The notes beneath the pieces were generated by a model that had not been told where the DNA came from, ran no database searches, and saw only the letters and a list, made by a program, of their open reading frames with translations. Below, piece by piece: positions 44,946 through 53,344 of a stretch of DNA of 56,222 bases (its first letter is position 1; every line of letters starts with the position of its first letter). Made by a program: the position numbers and the translations under genes. The stretch comes from Mucilaginibacter sp. (GTDB taxonomy: Bacteria > Bacteroidota > Bacteroidia > Sphingobacteriales > Sphingobacteriaceae). Location: assembly GCA_028287895.1 (NCBI GenBank), contig JAQBOV010000086.1:1-56222 (forward strand), written 5' to 3'.

Positions 44946-46715
44946 ATGAAAAGATTAAGGATATACAGTATTATAGCATTTTGCCTTATGGCGTTAAAAA
45001 GCTATGCTGTTCCGATAATATACATCAATCAGGTAGCATTCGATAGCAGGGCTGCCAAAATTGCGGTGATAAGCACAGATCTTGCACTGGACAAAAATAT
45101 CCGGTTCAGCATTATCAATAGCGCGTCCCTAAAAGTTGAATTTACCGGACAGGTAACTCAGGGGCAACAAGTAAATGAGTGGGCGCCGGGCAAGCTATTT
45201 TACAAGGCTGATTTCTCTTCGGTAAAAACGAAAGGGACGTATAAGCTGAAGTTAATCGTTAAGGGTATATCATATAGCTCTGATCCGTTTGTTATTGACA
45301 ATAATGCGCTGGCCAAATTGACAATCCCCTCTATAATCCACTATTATAATAAACAACGGGCAAACACACCACCGGAATTGGCAGCTGATAGTAAAGTGCG
45401 CTTATTTGGCGGCACCAATACAGTTGATCTTCGTGGAGGATGGTGTGATGCTTCTGGTGACATAAGTAAATATTTTTCGCACCTGGCTTATGCAAATTTT
45501 ATGTCGCCGCAACAAATCCCATTGGTCACCTGGTCAATGATCAATACTTCCGAAACCTCACAAAATTTACTTGTTAAATTGGGTGTTAAAGATTCGCTGG
45601 ACAATGAAGCTATTTGGGGTGCAGATTATCTAATGAGATCCTTATCTAAGGATGATTATTTTTATATGACCGTTTTCACCTATTTTGATAAAAACCCGGA
45701 TGCGCGCCGGGTAGTGGGGCTCCATGCAAATAGTGTAACAACCAACGAATATGAATGTGCTTTTCGCGAAGGCGGAGGAATGGCCATTGCCGCCCTTGCC
45801 CGCATTTCCCGATGGAAGAAAAATGGATCATTTACTTCACAGCAATACCTGGACGGCGCAAAACGTGCCTTCGCCCATTTATTAGTCAATAATACCAAAT
45901 ATGATGATGATGGTAAGGAAAATATCATTGATGATTACTGCGCGCTGATGGCTGCGGTAGAATTATGGATTTCCACAGATAGTGCCCTTTATCGTAATGA
46001 AGCGAGAAAACGTGCCCATAAGCTCGCAAAACGCATCGCCCCGGGAGGTTATTTTATTGCAGACGACCAATCCAGACCATTCTGGCACGCCTCTGATGCC
46101 GGTTTGCCGGTGATCGCGTTATGCCGGTATTTAAAAAAGGAAAACGAACCGGCTTATCGGGATACCGCATTAAACACAATAAAAAAGGCGCTTAGCTATA
46201 CTTTACGGGTTACCAATAGCGTAAGTAACCCCTTTGGCTATGCGCGGCAAACCTTTACCTACAAAAATGAAATTAAAGAGGGCTTTTTTATTCCTCATGA
46301 TAACGAAACCGGCTGGTGGTGGCAGGGAGAAAATGCCCGTTTAGCTTCGCTTGCAACGGCTGCAATGGTGGGTGGCAGGCTTGTTTTCCCCACAGGCAGT
46401 AATTCGCCGGTTAAAGATTCCCTCGCCAGATTTGCATCCCAGCAATTATCCTGGATATTAGGCTGCAATCCGTATAGTATGTGTTTTATGTACCAGTTTG
46501 GCAATCATAACGTACCCTATATGCATTCCAGTTTTGGTCATGGATCTGAGAAAGGCGGGATATCAAATGGTATCACCGGCAGGGACGGCAATGGTGATGG
46601 GAGCGGCATAGATTTTAAAACCAGCGCTAATGGAAACGAGTGGCGCTGGACAGAACAATGGCTGCCACATGCCGCCTGGTTCTTACAGGCGGCTTCCGCC
46701 ATGGCCGAAGATTAA
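44946..46715 (+). CDS. GH9 family endoglucanase-like glycoside hydrolase
   Basis: The 589-residue protein has a signal peptide (cleavage near KSYA, residue 21), an N-terminal Ig-like CelD_N domain (INQVAFDSRAAKIAVIS, residues 26-118) and a GH9 (alpha/alpha)6 barrel. The catalytic base region is GGWCDASGD with Asp168 and Asp172. The late family segment is LSWILGCNPYSMCFMYQFG, and the acid candidate is Glu570 in WRWTEQWLPH. GH9 enzymes cleave beta-1,4-glucan or related beta-glucans, and Bacteroidota members often act on soluble beta-glucans or xyloglucan. It is convergent with the SusD/SusC pair, separated by a strong hairpin terminator, and probably shares its substrate. Confidence 0.88.
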   Translation: MKRLRIYSIIAFCLMALKSYAVPIIYINQVAFDSRAAKIAVISTDLALDKNIRFSIINSASLKVEFTGQVTQGQQVNEWAPGKLFYKADFSSVKTKGTYKLKLIVKGISYSSDPFVIDNNALAKLTIPSIIHYYNKQRANTPPELAADSKVRLFGGTNTVDLRGGWCDASGDISKYFSHLAYANFMSPQQIPLVTWSMINTSETSQNLLVKLGVKDSLDNEAIWGADYLMRSLSKDDYFYMTVFTYFDKNPDARRVVGLHANSVTTNEYECAFREGGGMAIAALARISRWKKNGSFTSQQYLDGAKRAFAHLLVNNTKYDDDGKENIIDDYCALMAAVELWISTDSALYRNEARKRAHKLAKRIAPGGYFIADDQSRPFWHASDAGLPVIALCRYLKKENEPAYRDTALNTIKKALSYTLRVTNSVSNPFGYARQTFTYKNEIKEGFFIPHDNETGWWWQGENARLASLATAAMVGGRLVFPTGSNSPVKDSLARFASQQLSWILGCNPYSMCFMYQFGNHNVPYMHSSFGHGSEKGGISNGITGRDGNGDGSGIDFKTSANGNEWRWTEQWLPHAAWFLQAASAMAED

Positions 46716-47171
46716 ATCAGGAATTTCAACCGTTGAATCCTTTAACAAAGCGCTGTTTATTTGACAATTGTGCAGGGATAATGGAGGGCACTATACCGGC
46801 AACGGGCATACCGGTAGCCATCAGCCATTTTATTTAAAGATATCCGGCCCTCCGTTTCTATAGCTTTTACTTCCATACGCAATCCTGAAAACAGACCCGG
46901 CTATCGTATTTGACATGGCCAGCCTTCTACCGCTGGGTTACAACCTTGAACTGTTACAGGACACTCGGGGGACAATCAGCCGCCTTTGAGCAACAGGGCA
47001 TGATTTTTAATACCGCGGCTTAAATCCCGGGGCTTACCGGAGATCACCACTAAAAACGGCCTTAGCGATATCGCCAAGGCCGTTTTTAAGCCACTCCTGG
47101 TTAAACCAGGCACCAAAAAGTCATGATAGGTTTATGATAACCCATTGATCTTTGGCAAGGTACGACATGGT
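46716..47171. other. Intergenic region between convergent GH9 and susD genes
   Basis: No gene is recognised. Short open stretches such as IVFDMASLLPLGYNLELLQDTRG around 46905-46965 look like coding debris but have stops on both sides. The only clear element is the bidirectional terminator at 47052-47087. Confidence 0.4.
47052..47087. terminator. Bidirectional intrinsic terminator between GH9 and susD
   Basis: Twelve-base perfect arms AAAAACGGCCTT and AAGGCCGTTTTT flank a short centre that itself contains the palindrome GCGATATCGC. With A-rich and T-rich ends it can act on transcripts from both sides. It lies between convergent genes, 84 bp past the end of susD and about 340 bp past GH9. Confidence 0.8.
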
Positions 47172-48770
47172 TTACGGATTAACATCCCACCACAAAGATT
47201 TGTAAGGACTGTCACTCCCACCGAAACTCTTGGTTACAGCTGCATCTACCTGCGCTTTTGAAGCATTGGTGAATGATGTGGTATAGGTAAACCGCTTAAT
47301 GAATTTTCCCGGAGGAATTGCCCCCTGGCTGTTGTTCACTATTACGGGATATAGCTTAGGATAACCCGTTCTTCTGAATTCAGCCCAGGCCTCACAGCCT
47401 TCGGGGAATCCGGCAATCCACTTTTGCGTAATGACGCGCTCAAGTTTAGTATTAAAGTTATCTGCATCGTTCCATTGAATGGTGACAGAAGATAATGGAG
47501 AAGCATTATTAGCCGGATTTTTAGGATCAGCATATGCAGCTGGCGTTGATGTGGCATCAGCGATATAGGTAGCGGCTCCATTGGCTCCGGTTTCAGTAAA
47601 GGAAGTCTGGATACCCTGCTCATAAAAACTTTGGGCGCTGCCACCCCCCATATTCCAGCCTCTTAAAACACCTTCTGCCCTTAAAAAATAGCTTTCTGCT
47701 TTACCCATAATTTTAATCGGAGAAGTGACCGTATTGATCAGCATTGAAAAGCCTTCGTAAGTACCCTTATCGCTAATTGGAATTCCTTGCCTGATTCCTA
47801 TTATTTGCCCGTTTGCAGCAGGATCAGTGGCTGGAGCGGCTAATACCGCTAACCTTGGATCTTTGTAACCTCCTAATATAGAGCTAAAAGGGGCTCCTAT
47901 GCGGATATCGCCCCAGGCATTACTGATAGTGAATAACGGATTGGAATCCGGCGGCACAACGCTAAATGCGGGAGTAGTAGCATCCAAAAGACCGTACTTG
48001 TTGGCTACTGCGGATTCGGCCTCTGTTTTGGCTTTTGCCGGATCAATATTGCTGATGCGTATGGCCAAACGTAATTTTAAGGTATTGGCTGCTTTAATCC
48101 AGTTGGCATAATCACCGCCGAACCCGCTTTTATCAACCTTTTTAAAACGAGTCTGATCTGCATCAGGAGTTACGTCTTCAACTTTTGAAAGGCCGGCAAT
48201 TGCCAGATCAAGATCATCAAAGAATGCATAATATTCTTCCTGAACCGTATCAAAGGGAACACTGGTTGATTGTCCGAATTTACTATACGGGATGGGACCA
48301 AATGCATCTGCTGCCCTGCTGGCTGCCCAGGCTTTACAAATCAAGGAGATACCATAAAGATCCGGATATTTCTTATCATATCCCAATAGCTTCCACTGAA
48401 GCCAGGTATTCAGCACATTGCCCTGGGGAATATCCCACATGTAATTAACCCAGCCGTCAACCAAAGCATAAGTCACGTTATTAACGTTACCAATAAAGGG
48501 TGTCGGTGTCATCATGTAACCGCTATAAATGTCCTGTCCAAGATTTTGCTGCAGCTGGTACTGCCAGTGAACAGGGGAAATAATATTGGTTATCATACCG
48601 GGCAAGAGTACACTTGCTTCGTTACCGTCAATTGCCAGTATAGAACGTGGCACCAACTTGTTATCCTGGTTGAGCCCCGCCATATCCTTTCTGCAGGAAG
48701 TTGCAACGGATAGCATCACGGTTAAACCAATTGCAAACTTTATGCTTGCCTTATTTATCAATTTTTTCAT
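47172..48770 (-). CDS. SusD-like lipoprotein (SusD-like_2 group)
   Basis: The ATG at 48770 gives 532 residues starting with a lipoprotein signal (MKKLINKASIKFAIGLTVML, lipobox SVATSC, Cys26). An upstream start at 48794 would overlap the SusC stop. The sequence belongs to the SusD/RagB relatives with shorter, different motifs: LPGMITNIISPVHWQYQLQQNLGQDIYSGYM, VNYMWDIPQGNVLNTW, ANTLKLRLAIRISNIDPAKAKTEAESAV, and ERVITQKWIAGFPEGCEAWAEFRRTGYPKLYPV near the C-terminus. It should be exposed on the outer-membrane surface and deliver oligosaccharides to the adjacent SusC. Confidence 0.9.
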   Translation of the reverse strand: MKKLINKASIKFAIGLTVMLSVATSCRKDMAGLNQDNKLVPRSILAIDGNEASVLLPGMITNIISPVHWQYQLQQNLGQDIYSGYMMTPTPFIGNVNNVTYALVDGWVNYMWDIPQGNVLNTWLQWKLLGYDKKYPDLYGISLICKAWAASRAADAFGPIPYSKFGQSTSVPFDTVQEEYYAFFDDLDLAIAGLSKVEDVTPDADQTRFKKVDKSGFGGDYANWIKAANTLKLRLAIRISNIDPAKAKTEAESAVANKYGLLDATTPAFSVVPPDSNPLFTISNAWGDIRIGAPFSSILGGYKDPRLAVLAAPATDPAANGQIIGIRQGIPISDKGTYEGFSMLINTVTSPIKIMGKAESYFLRAEGVLRGWNMGGGSAQSFYEQGIQTSFTETGANGAATYIADATSTPAAYADPKNPANNASPLSSVTIQWNDADNFNTKLERVITQKWIAGFPEGCEAWAEFRRTGYPKLYPVIVNNSQGAIPPGKFIKRFTYTTSFTNASKAQVDAAVTKSFGGSDSPYKSLWWDVNP

Positions 48771-48793
48771 CTTTTTAATAATTATTATAAACA

Positions 48794-51700
48794 TTAAAGT
48801 GAAGTTTTCACACTAAAGCCGAATGAACGGGTAGCCGGTAAACCAAAAGAATCAATTCCCTGTACAGCTGTTCCGGTAGAAATAGCTTGTTCCGGATCAA
48901 AAGGCGCTTTTTTATAGAAGAAGAACAGGTTGCGGCCGGTTACAGAAACATTAAGGTTCTTAAATACCTTTCCAATCATTGGAAAGGTGTAACCCAATGC
49001 AGCTTCTCTTAAACGTACATTGGTGGCACTATACCTGTACTGATCTACAGCCGGGTAATTACCTCCTCCTGATATTCTGCCATAATAAGCCTGCGCGTCA
49101 ACTAATTTGCCGTTTACCATTACGCCACCTGCATCTCTTGCAGCTGCACTTCGCTGAGACAAACCTTTATAATCAAGCCATGCCTGGGTTAATGAGTATG
49201 CATCTCCGCCAAAACGACCGTCAACAAGGAAAGAAAAATTCAGCCTTTTATAATGGAAATTATTATTGAACCCTGCCAAAAATTTCGGATTTGGATTACC
49301 TACAAAAGTTTGATCTACTGCAGAAAGCACTGGTAAGCCCTGGTCATCTACCTTGGTTGTCCCATCGGCGTTTTTCTCAATCACACGACCGTAAAGATCA
49401 CCAAATGCGCCATACTTACCGTTTACCGGACGGGTAAGGAATGAGGCGACAAGCCTTGAATTGCTCGAAGAAGATACAACATAGGTGTCTGCCGGATATA
49501 ACGGACTCAACTGGCGAACCTGGTTGATATTGCGCGAAAAATTCAATGCCGGTGTCCATCGCAGATCACCAAAATTTGCCTTATAAGAAATAGTTCCTTC
49601 AAAGCCATAGTTGCGGATCTCGCCGCCGTTAAGAACAAAGTTCTGAGCTCCTGAACCTGTAGGGGCCTGTATAGTTATAATCTGGTCGTTAGAACGGGCG
49701 TCATAATAAGACAGATCTATACCCAGTTTGTCAAAAAGCGTTACCGAAGCTCCTATTTCAGCCGATTTTGTACGTTCAGGTTTAATAATTGCCTGGGTAC
49801 TCCCACTAAAATACGGTAAGGTATTCCTCGGATCTGTTGAACCGGTGGTGTGATTGATCGTATAAGGAGGGTCTGTATTATTAACGCCCCGCCCAAGTGG
49901 CGCTCCTACTTCTGCATAAGACGCCCTTATTTTGGCGAAAGACAGGACATCTGATGACCCGATGGTTTTCGTTAAAATGTATGACAGACCAACCGAAGGA
50001 TAAAAAAATGATTGCGGGGAAGTATACGACCATTCATTACGGACCGTTGCATCCACATATACCGTTTCTTTAAAGCCAATTGTGCCGGTAGCGAACGCGG
50101 CCTGGCTAATACCCTTGGTTTCACTTTCACTATAACTAAAAGGATGAGCAGGGTCAAAGTTATTGATACTAAAAAAGTTCGGGAAAAGCATACCGAAACT
50201 CTGGCTGCTGGAAAGGCCTTCACTGTAATCATAAGTACGGTCATCGCTCACACCTAAAGTACCTGAAAGTGAAATATCTTTACTAATATTACCGTTAGCA
50301 CTTAAAAGTAGATCTGAATATAAATGCGTGCCATAGCCGGTATATACCCCATAGGTTCCGGTAAATGCACCGCCGTCGCCAACGTCAATATTGTCGGTTC
50401 CTGCAGCATTTTTTACCGTGTTTTTATAGTTATAAGAATCTAAGGTAGTACGCGCCTGGATATTAAGCCAGTTAGTAAAATCATACTTTGCTCTGAAAGA
50501 TGAAATAGTGCGGGTAGTGGCATTTTCATTTAAATCTTTATACTGGATCCAGTACGGATTTTGGTTAGTACTTGCTTCATTCCTTTGATAAGGCCAGTTT
50601 TGATCATACAATCCGCGGATGGAGTTGTAAGTTTCATAATTGTTATTGGCTTTACCATATTTGCTGAAATTATCGTCAGTTGGAAATAAGTACAGGCTGA
50701 AAACAGGACTGAAATAAAATCCTGCACGTGGCGGATTCTCCTGTTTCTGATTGATGTAGTTTACTGAACCATCAACAGTTAATTTATTATTCAGGAACTT
50801 GGCAGATCCTTTAATAGTGAAATTATGCTTGGTTAAAGAGTTATTAGGTACGATACCCGTAGCCCTTGTATTAGCATAAGATGCGTAAAATTGGGCAACA
50901 TCACTTCCACCGGACAAGGTCACACCATTAATATAGCTGGCCCCGGTATTAAAAAAACTCTTAATAAAGGCATTACTGCCGTTTGAGGTCTTTGCACCCC
51001 ACATGTCATTTTGTGTAGGCACAGTACGTCCATAAGTGGTTTGTGTACTTGGCAGATCTATTGGTGATTCAAATGAAGTTGAAGAACTGAAATCAACTCT
51101 TGTTTGTCCTGCTTTTCCCTTTTTGGTGGTGATCAGTAAAGCGCCGTTGGCGGCAGAACTACCATATAGTGCGGCAGCAGCAGCACCCTTTAACACTTCG
51201 ATACTTGCGATATCGTCAGGGTTAATCTCAGACAGCGCGTCAGGGCTATCTCCTCCGCCAAAGCCAGATATCGTTGTCGCCCCGCCGGCTGCCTGGCCGA
51301 TCGGGACACCATCAATTACATAAAGAGGCGCACTGTTTCCGCCAATTGATTTCTGACCCCGTATCTCCACCCTTGTTGGGCTGCCAGGGCCACCAGTTCC
51401 TTTGGTAACCACTACACCTGATGCTTTACCAGCAAGCGAGTTAATAAAATTATCATCCTTAACTTTGTTAAGTTCATCGGAAGATACGTTCTGGGTAGCA
51501 TAGGTAAGCGTCCTGGTTTTTTGTTCGATACCAAGAGCGGTTACCGTAACCGTTTCCAATAGCTTTTGATCGTCTTTAAGAACGATGTTCAAAACGGTCT
51601 TGCCGTTTACCGGCACTGTTTGGCTGATAAAACCAACATAGGTAAATACCAGTGATGAGTTAGCGGTGACGCTAATAGAAAATTTTCCGTCAACGTCAGT

Positions 51701-51856
51701 CGTGGTGCCTTTAGCAGAACCACCTGCTTTAACGCTGACTCCGGGGAGGGGTTGACTGTGAGTGTCTGTCACAATACCCTTTACCGTTACATCCTGGGCA
51801 GATGCGTTCAAGCAACAGCCAAGCAGGATAATAACTAACATGTAGAGTTTTTTCAT
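48794..51856 (-). CDS. SusC/RagA-family TonB-dependent outer-membrane transporter
   Basis: The 1020-residue protein has a signal peptide (MKKLYMLVIILLGCCLNASAQ), a carboxypeptidase-regulatory-like domain (VTVKGIVTDTHSQPLPGVSVKAGG), the TonB plug (LETVTVTALGIEQKTRTLTYATQ, RVEIRGQKSIGGNSAPLYVIDGVPIG, IASIEVLKGAAAAALYG) and a 22-stranded-type barrel ending ATRSFGFSVKTSL. No STN signalling domain is present. It pairs with the SusD-like gene that follows after 23 bases. The promoter region up to the divergent ThuA gene carries two or three copies of the GTAG-N-G motif. The likely substrate is a GH9-related beta-glucan product, by context. Confidence 0.95.
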   Translation of the reverse strand: MKKLYMLVIILLGCCLNASAQDVTVKGIVTDTHSQPLPGVSVKAGGSAKGTTTDVDGKFSISVTANSSLVFTYVGFISQTVPVNGKTVLNIVLKDDQKLLETVTVTALGIEQKTRTLTYATQNVSSDELNKVKDDNFINSLAGKASGVVVTKGTGGPGSPTRVEIRGQKSIGGNSAPLYVIDGVPIGQAAGGATTISGFGGGDSPDALSEINPDDIASIEVLKGAAAAALYGSSAANGALLITTKKGKAGQTRVDFSSSTSFESPIDLPSTQTTYGRTVPTQNDMWGAKTSNGSNAFIKSFFNTGASYINGVTLSGGSDVAQFYASYANTRATGIVPNNSLTKHNFTIKGSAKFLNNKLTVDGSVNYINQKQENPPRAGFYFSPVFSLYLFPTDDNFSKYGKANNNYETYNSIRGLYDQNWPYQRNEASTNQNPYWIQYKDLNENATTRTISSFRAKYDFTNWLNIQARTTLDSYNYKNTVKNAAGTDNIDVGDGGAFTGTYGVYTGYGTHLYSDLLLSANGNISKDISLSGTLGVSDDRTYDYSEGLSSSQSFGMLFPNFFSINNFDPAHPFSYSESETKGISQAAFATGTIGFKETVYVDATVRNEWSYTSPQSFFYPSVGLSYILTKTIGSSDVLSFAKIRASYAEVGAPLGRGVNNTDPPYTINHTTGSTDPRNTLPYFSGSTQAIIKPERTKSAEIGASVTLFDKLGIDLSYYDARSNDQIITIQAPTGSGAQNFVLNGGEIRNYGFEGTISYKANFGDLRWTPALNFSRNINQVRQLSPLYPADTYVVSSSSNSRLVASFLTRPVNGKYGAFGDLYGRVIEKNADGTTKVDDQGLPVLSAVDQTFVGNPNPKFLAGFNNNFHYKRLNFSFLVDGRFGGDAYSLTQAWLDYKGLSQRSAAARDAGGVMVNGKLVDAQAYYGRISGGGNYPAVDQYRYSATNVRLREAALGYTFPMIGKVFKNLNVSVTGRNLFFFYKKAPFDPEQAISTGTAVQGIDSFGLPATRSFGFSVKTSL

Positions 51857-51944
51857 AAAAAAAATTGTTTAGTTGTGAGAATAAGTATGTTATTTCTCCG
51901 AACTTACTATGAAATATTAATTGTTACAGGGCTTTTGGCTGTCA

Positions 51945-51961
51945 GTAGAGGTAATGTAGGG
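51945..51961 (+). promoter_or_regulatory. Copy B of the tandem GTAG-N-G motif
   Basis: GTAGAGGTAATGTAGGG carries half-sites GTAGAG and GTAGGG at an 11-bp period, 89 bp upstream of the SusC start. Its distance to the gene equals that of copy A to GH9, but its orientation relative to the gene is opposite. Confidence 0.5.
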
Positions 51962-52239
51962 TGTATTTAGTGTTATTTTGTAGCACACATGTTACAATTA
52001 CGATTAATTATCCGGTTGGGGAAGGCAAAACGGGGTTTATATAATAGCCGCATAATGATGACTTTCAAAATAATAAATAGATACCGGCCTTGTGTTTTGA
52101 GTTATAAGTAACTGATCAAAAATTGCATGAATATCTTCAGTTTAACATTATCGGCACAATAGGTTATCATTGCTGATCAATACCACTTGCATTAGGTACC
52201 GCAAACCACTACAATTATTCAAGACGCAGTGTAAATTTG

Positions 52240-52256
52240 CCCTACTTTACCACTAC
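52240..52256 (-). promoter_or_regulatory. Copy C of the tandem GTAG-N-G motif
   Basis: On the minus strand GTAGTGGTAAAGTAGGG matches copy B at 15 of 17 positions, again with an 11-bp period of half-sites. It lies 125 bp upstream of the ThuA gene start. Confidence 0.5.
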
Positions 52257-52288
52257 CGATAACTGACTTTACGCCTTGGAACAAAAAG

Positions 52289-52299
52289 TTTACCCTACT
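52289..52299 (-). promoter_or_regulatory. Isolated half-site of the GTAG-N-G motif
   Basis: TTTACCCTACT repeats TTTGCCCTACT of copy C (52236-52246) with one change, 53 bp downstream, close to five helical turns. The second half-site is not conserved here. Confidence 0.3.
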
Positions 52300-52380
52300 A
52301 TTGTAAGAGCCGGCAATTGCTTAAATCAATGCCAGGTAATACCTGATACCCGGGCATATTTTTAACCGGTAATTATAAGA

Positions 52381-53163
52381 ATGGAATTTAACATGAGAAG
52401 ATTTGCAAGGCCGGGATTATTTTTTTTATTATTTGTTTACAGCATTTTTACAGCAGCAGCACAAGGGCAGCAAAAGCCACGATTCAAGGCTTTGGCGATT
52501 GCCGAAACTGGCGGCGGGCATGCCTTATTTGATGTAGCTGCAAAAATTTGGTTAAATCAACTGGCGGCTGATAGTAATTTTACTATAGATTATATTACCG
52601 ATACCAAACCGATCACCAAATCCTTTCTCAAACAGTATCAGCTTTTTATACAGCTGGATTATCCGCCATATCCCTGGGGTGATGAAGCGCAGCGTGCCTT
52701 TGAGAAATATATTGTCAAGGGCCAAGGAGGCTGGATCGGTTTTCACCACCCCACCCTATTAGGAGTATTTGATGGTTATCCAATGTGGAGGTGGTATTCC
52801 GGTTTTATGGGTGATATTATGTTTAAAAATAATATACACGGCGGCACAACAGCTATCCTTAACGTCGAAGACAGAGGTCATCCAATAATGAAAGGAATAC
52901 CCGCCTCCTTTACAACCAGGGATGAATGGTACATATACAACCAGAGTCCGCGACCCAATGTGCATGTTCTTGCCAGCATTGATGAGTCAACTTATATCCC
53001 TCAAAAAGACATTAAAATGGGCGATCACCCGGTGATATGGACCAATGAACATGTTAAGGCGAGAAACATTTATATCGCAATGGGACATTTTCCGGAGCTT
53101 TTTAGCGACAGCACATATACTACTCTTTTAAGAAATGCGATATTCTGGGCGGTAAGGAAATAG
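52381..53163 (+). CDS. Secreted ThuA-domain (trehalose-utilisation-like) protein
   Basis: The 260-residue protein has a signal peptide (MRRFARPGLFFLLFVYSIFTAAAQ, from the second Met) and a single ThuA-like class I glutamine-amidotransferase-fold domain. Recognisable segments are FKALAIAETGGGHALFDVAAKIW, QLFIQLDYPPYPWGDEAQRAFEKYI, GGWIGFHHPT, HPIMKGIPASFTTRDEWYIYN, HPVIWTNEH and ARNIYIAMGHFPELF, typical of this family. ThuA proteins are tied to disaccharide use or keto-sugar metabolism in other bacteria, but secreted Bacteroidota versions have no settled function. It lies between the SusC promoter and the Y_Y_Y regulator and ends with a hairpin terminator. Confidence 0.9.
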   Translation: MEFNMRRFARPGLFFLLFVYSIFTAAAQGQQKPRFKALAIAETGGGHALFDVAAKIWLNQLAADSNFTIDYITDTKPITKSFLKQYQLFIQLDYPPYPWGDEAQRAFEKYIVKGQGGWIGFHHPTLLGVFDGYPMWRWYSGFMGDIMFKNNIHGGTTAILNVEDRGHPIMKGIPASFTTRDEWYIYNQSPRPNVHVLASIDESTYIPQKDIKMGDHPVIWTNEHVKARNIYIAMGHFPELFSDSTYTTLLRNAIFWAVRK

Positions 53164-53190
53164 ATCACAACCTATGGCCGAATAAACGGC

Positions 53191-53217
53191 ATAGTTGATG
53201 CAACTATCAGACTTTTT
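53191..53217 (+). terminator. Intrinsic terminator after the ThuA gene
   Basis: Seven-base arms ATAGTTG and CAACTAT enclose ATG, followed after five bases by a run of five T. It lies 28 bp past the ThuA stop, and a weaker GCCG/CGGC hairpin precedes it. Confidence 0.45.
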
Positions 53218-53344
53218 AAAATCCCCAATAAAGTATTGAATCTTTTGTAATATTTTCATTAAATTACGCTCTTGATTTTGAGTTTGCTGCAACAGTTAAC
53301 CTGTTTTATAAAGTGTTTATTTAACTCGCAATGGGATTTTGTTA

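Larger units (their letters stand above)
51857..52380. promoter_or_regulatory. Divergent promoter region between susC and the ThuA gene
   Basis: No open reading frame is supported in this 524-bp stretch. It contains tandem GTAG-N-G sites at 51945 (plus) and 52240 (minus), and isolated half-sites CACTAC (52207) and CCCTAC (52293). The density of these sites, compared with none seen in the other promoter regions examined, suggests a regulator-binding array. Confidence 0.5.
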
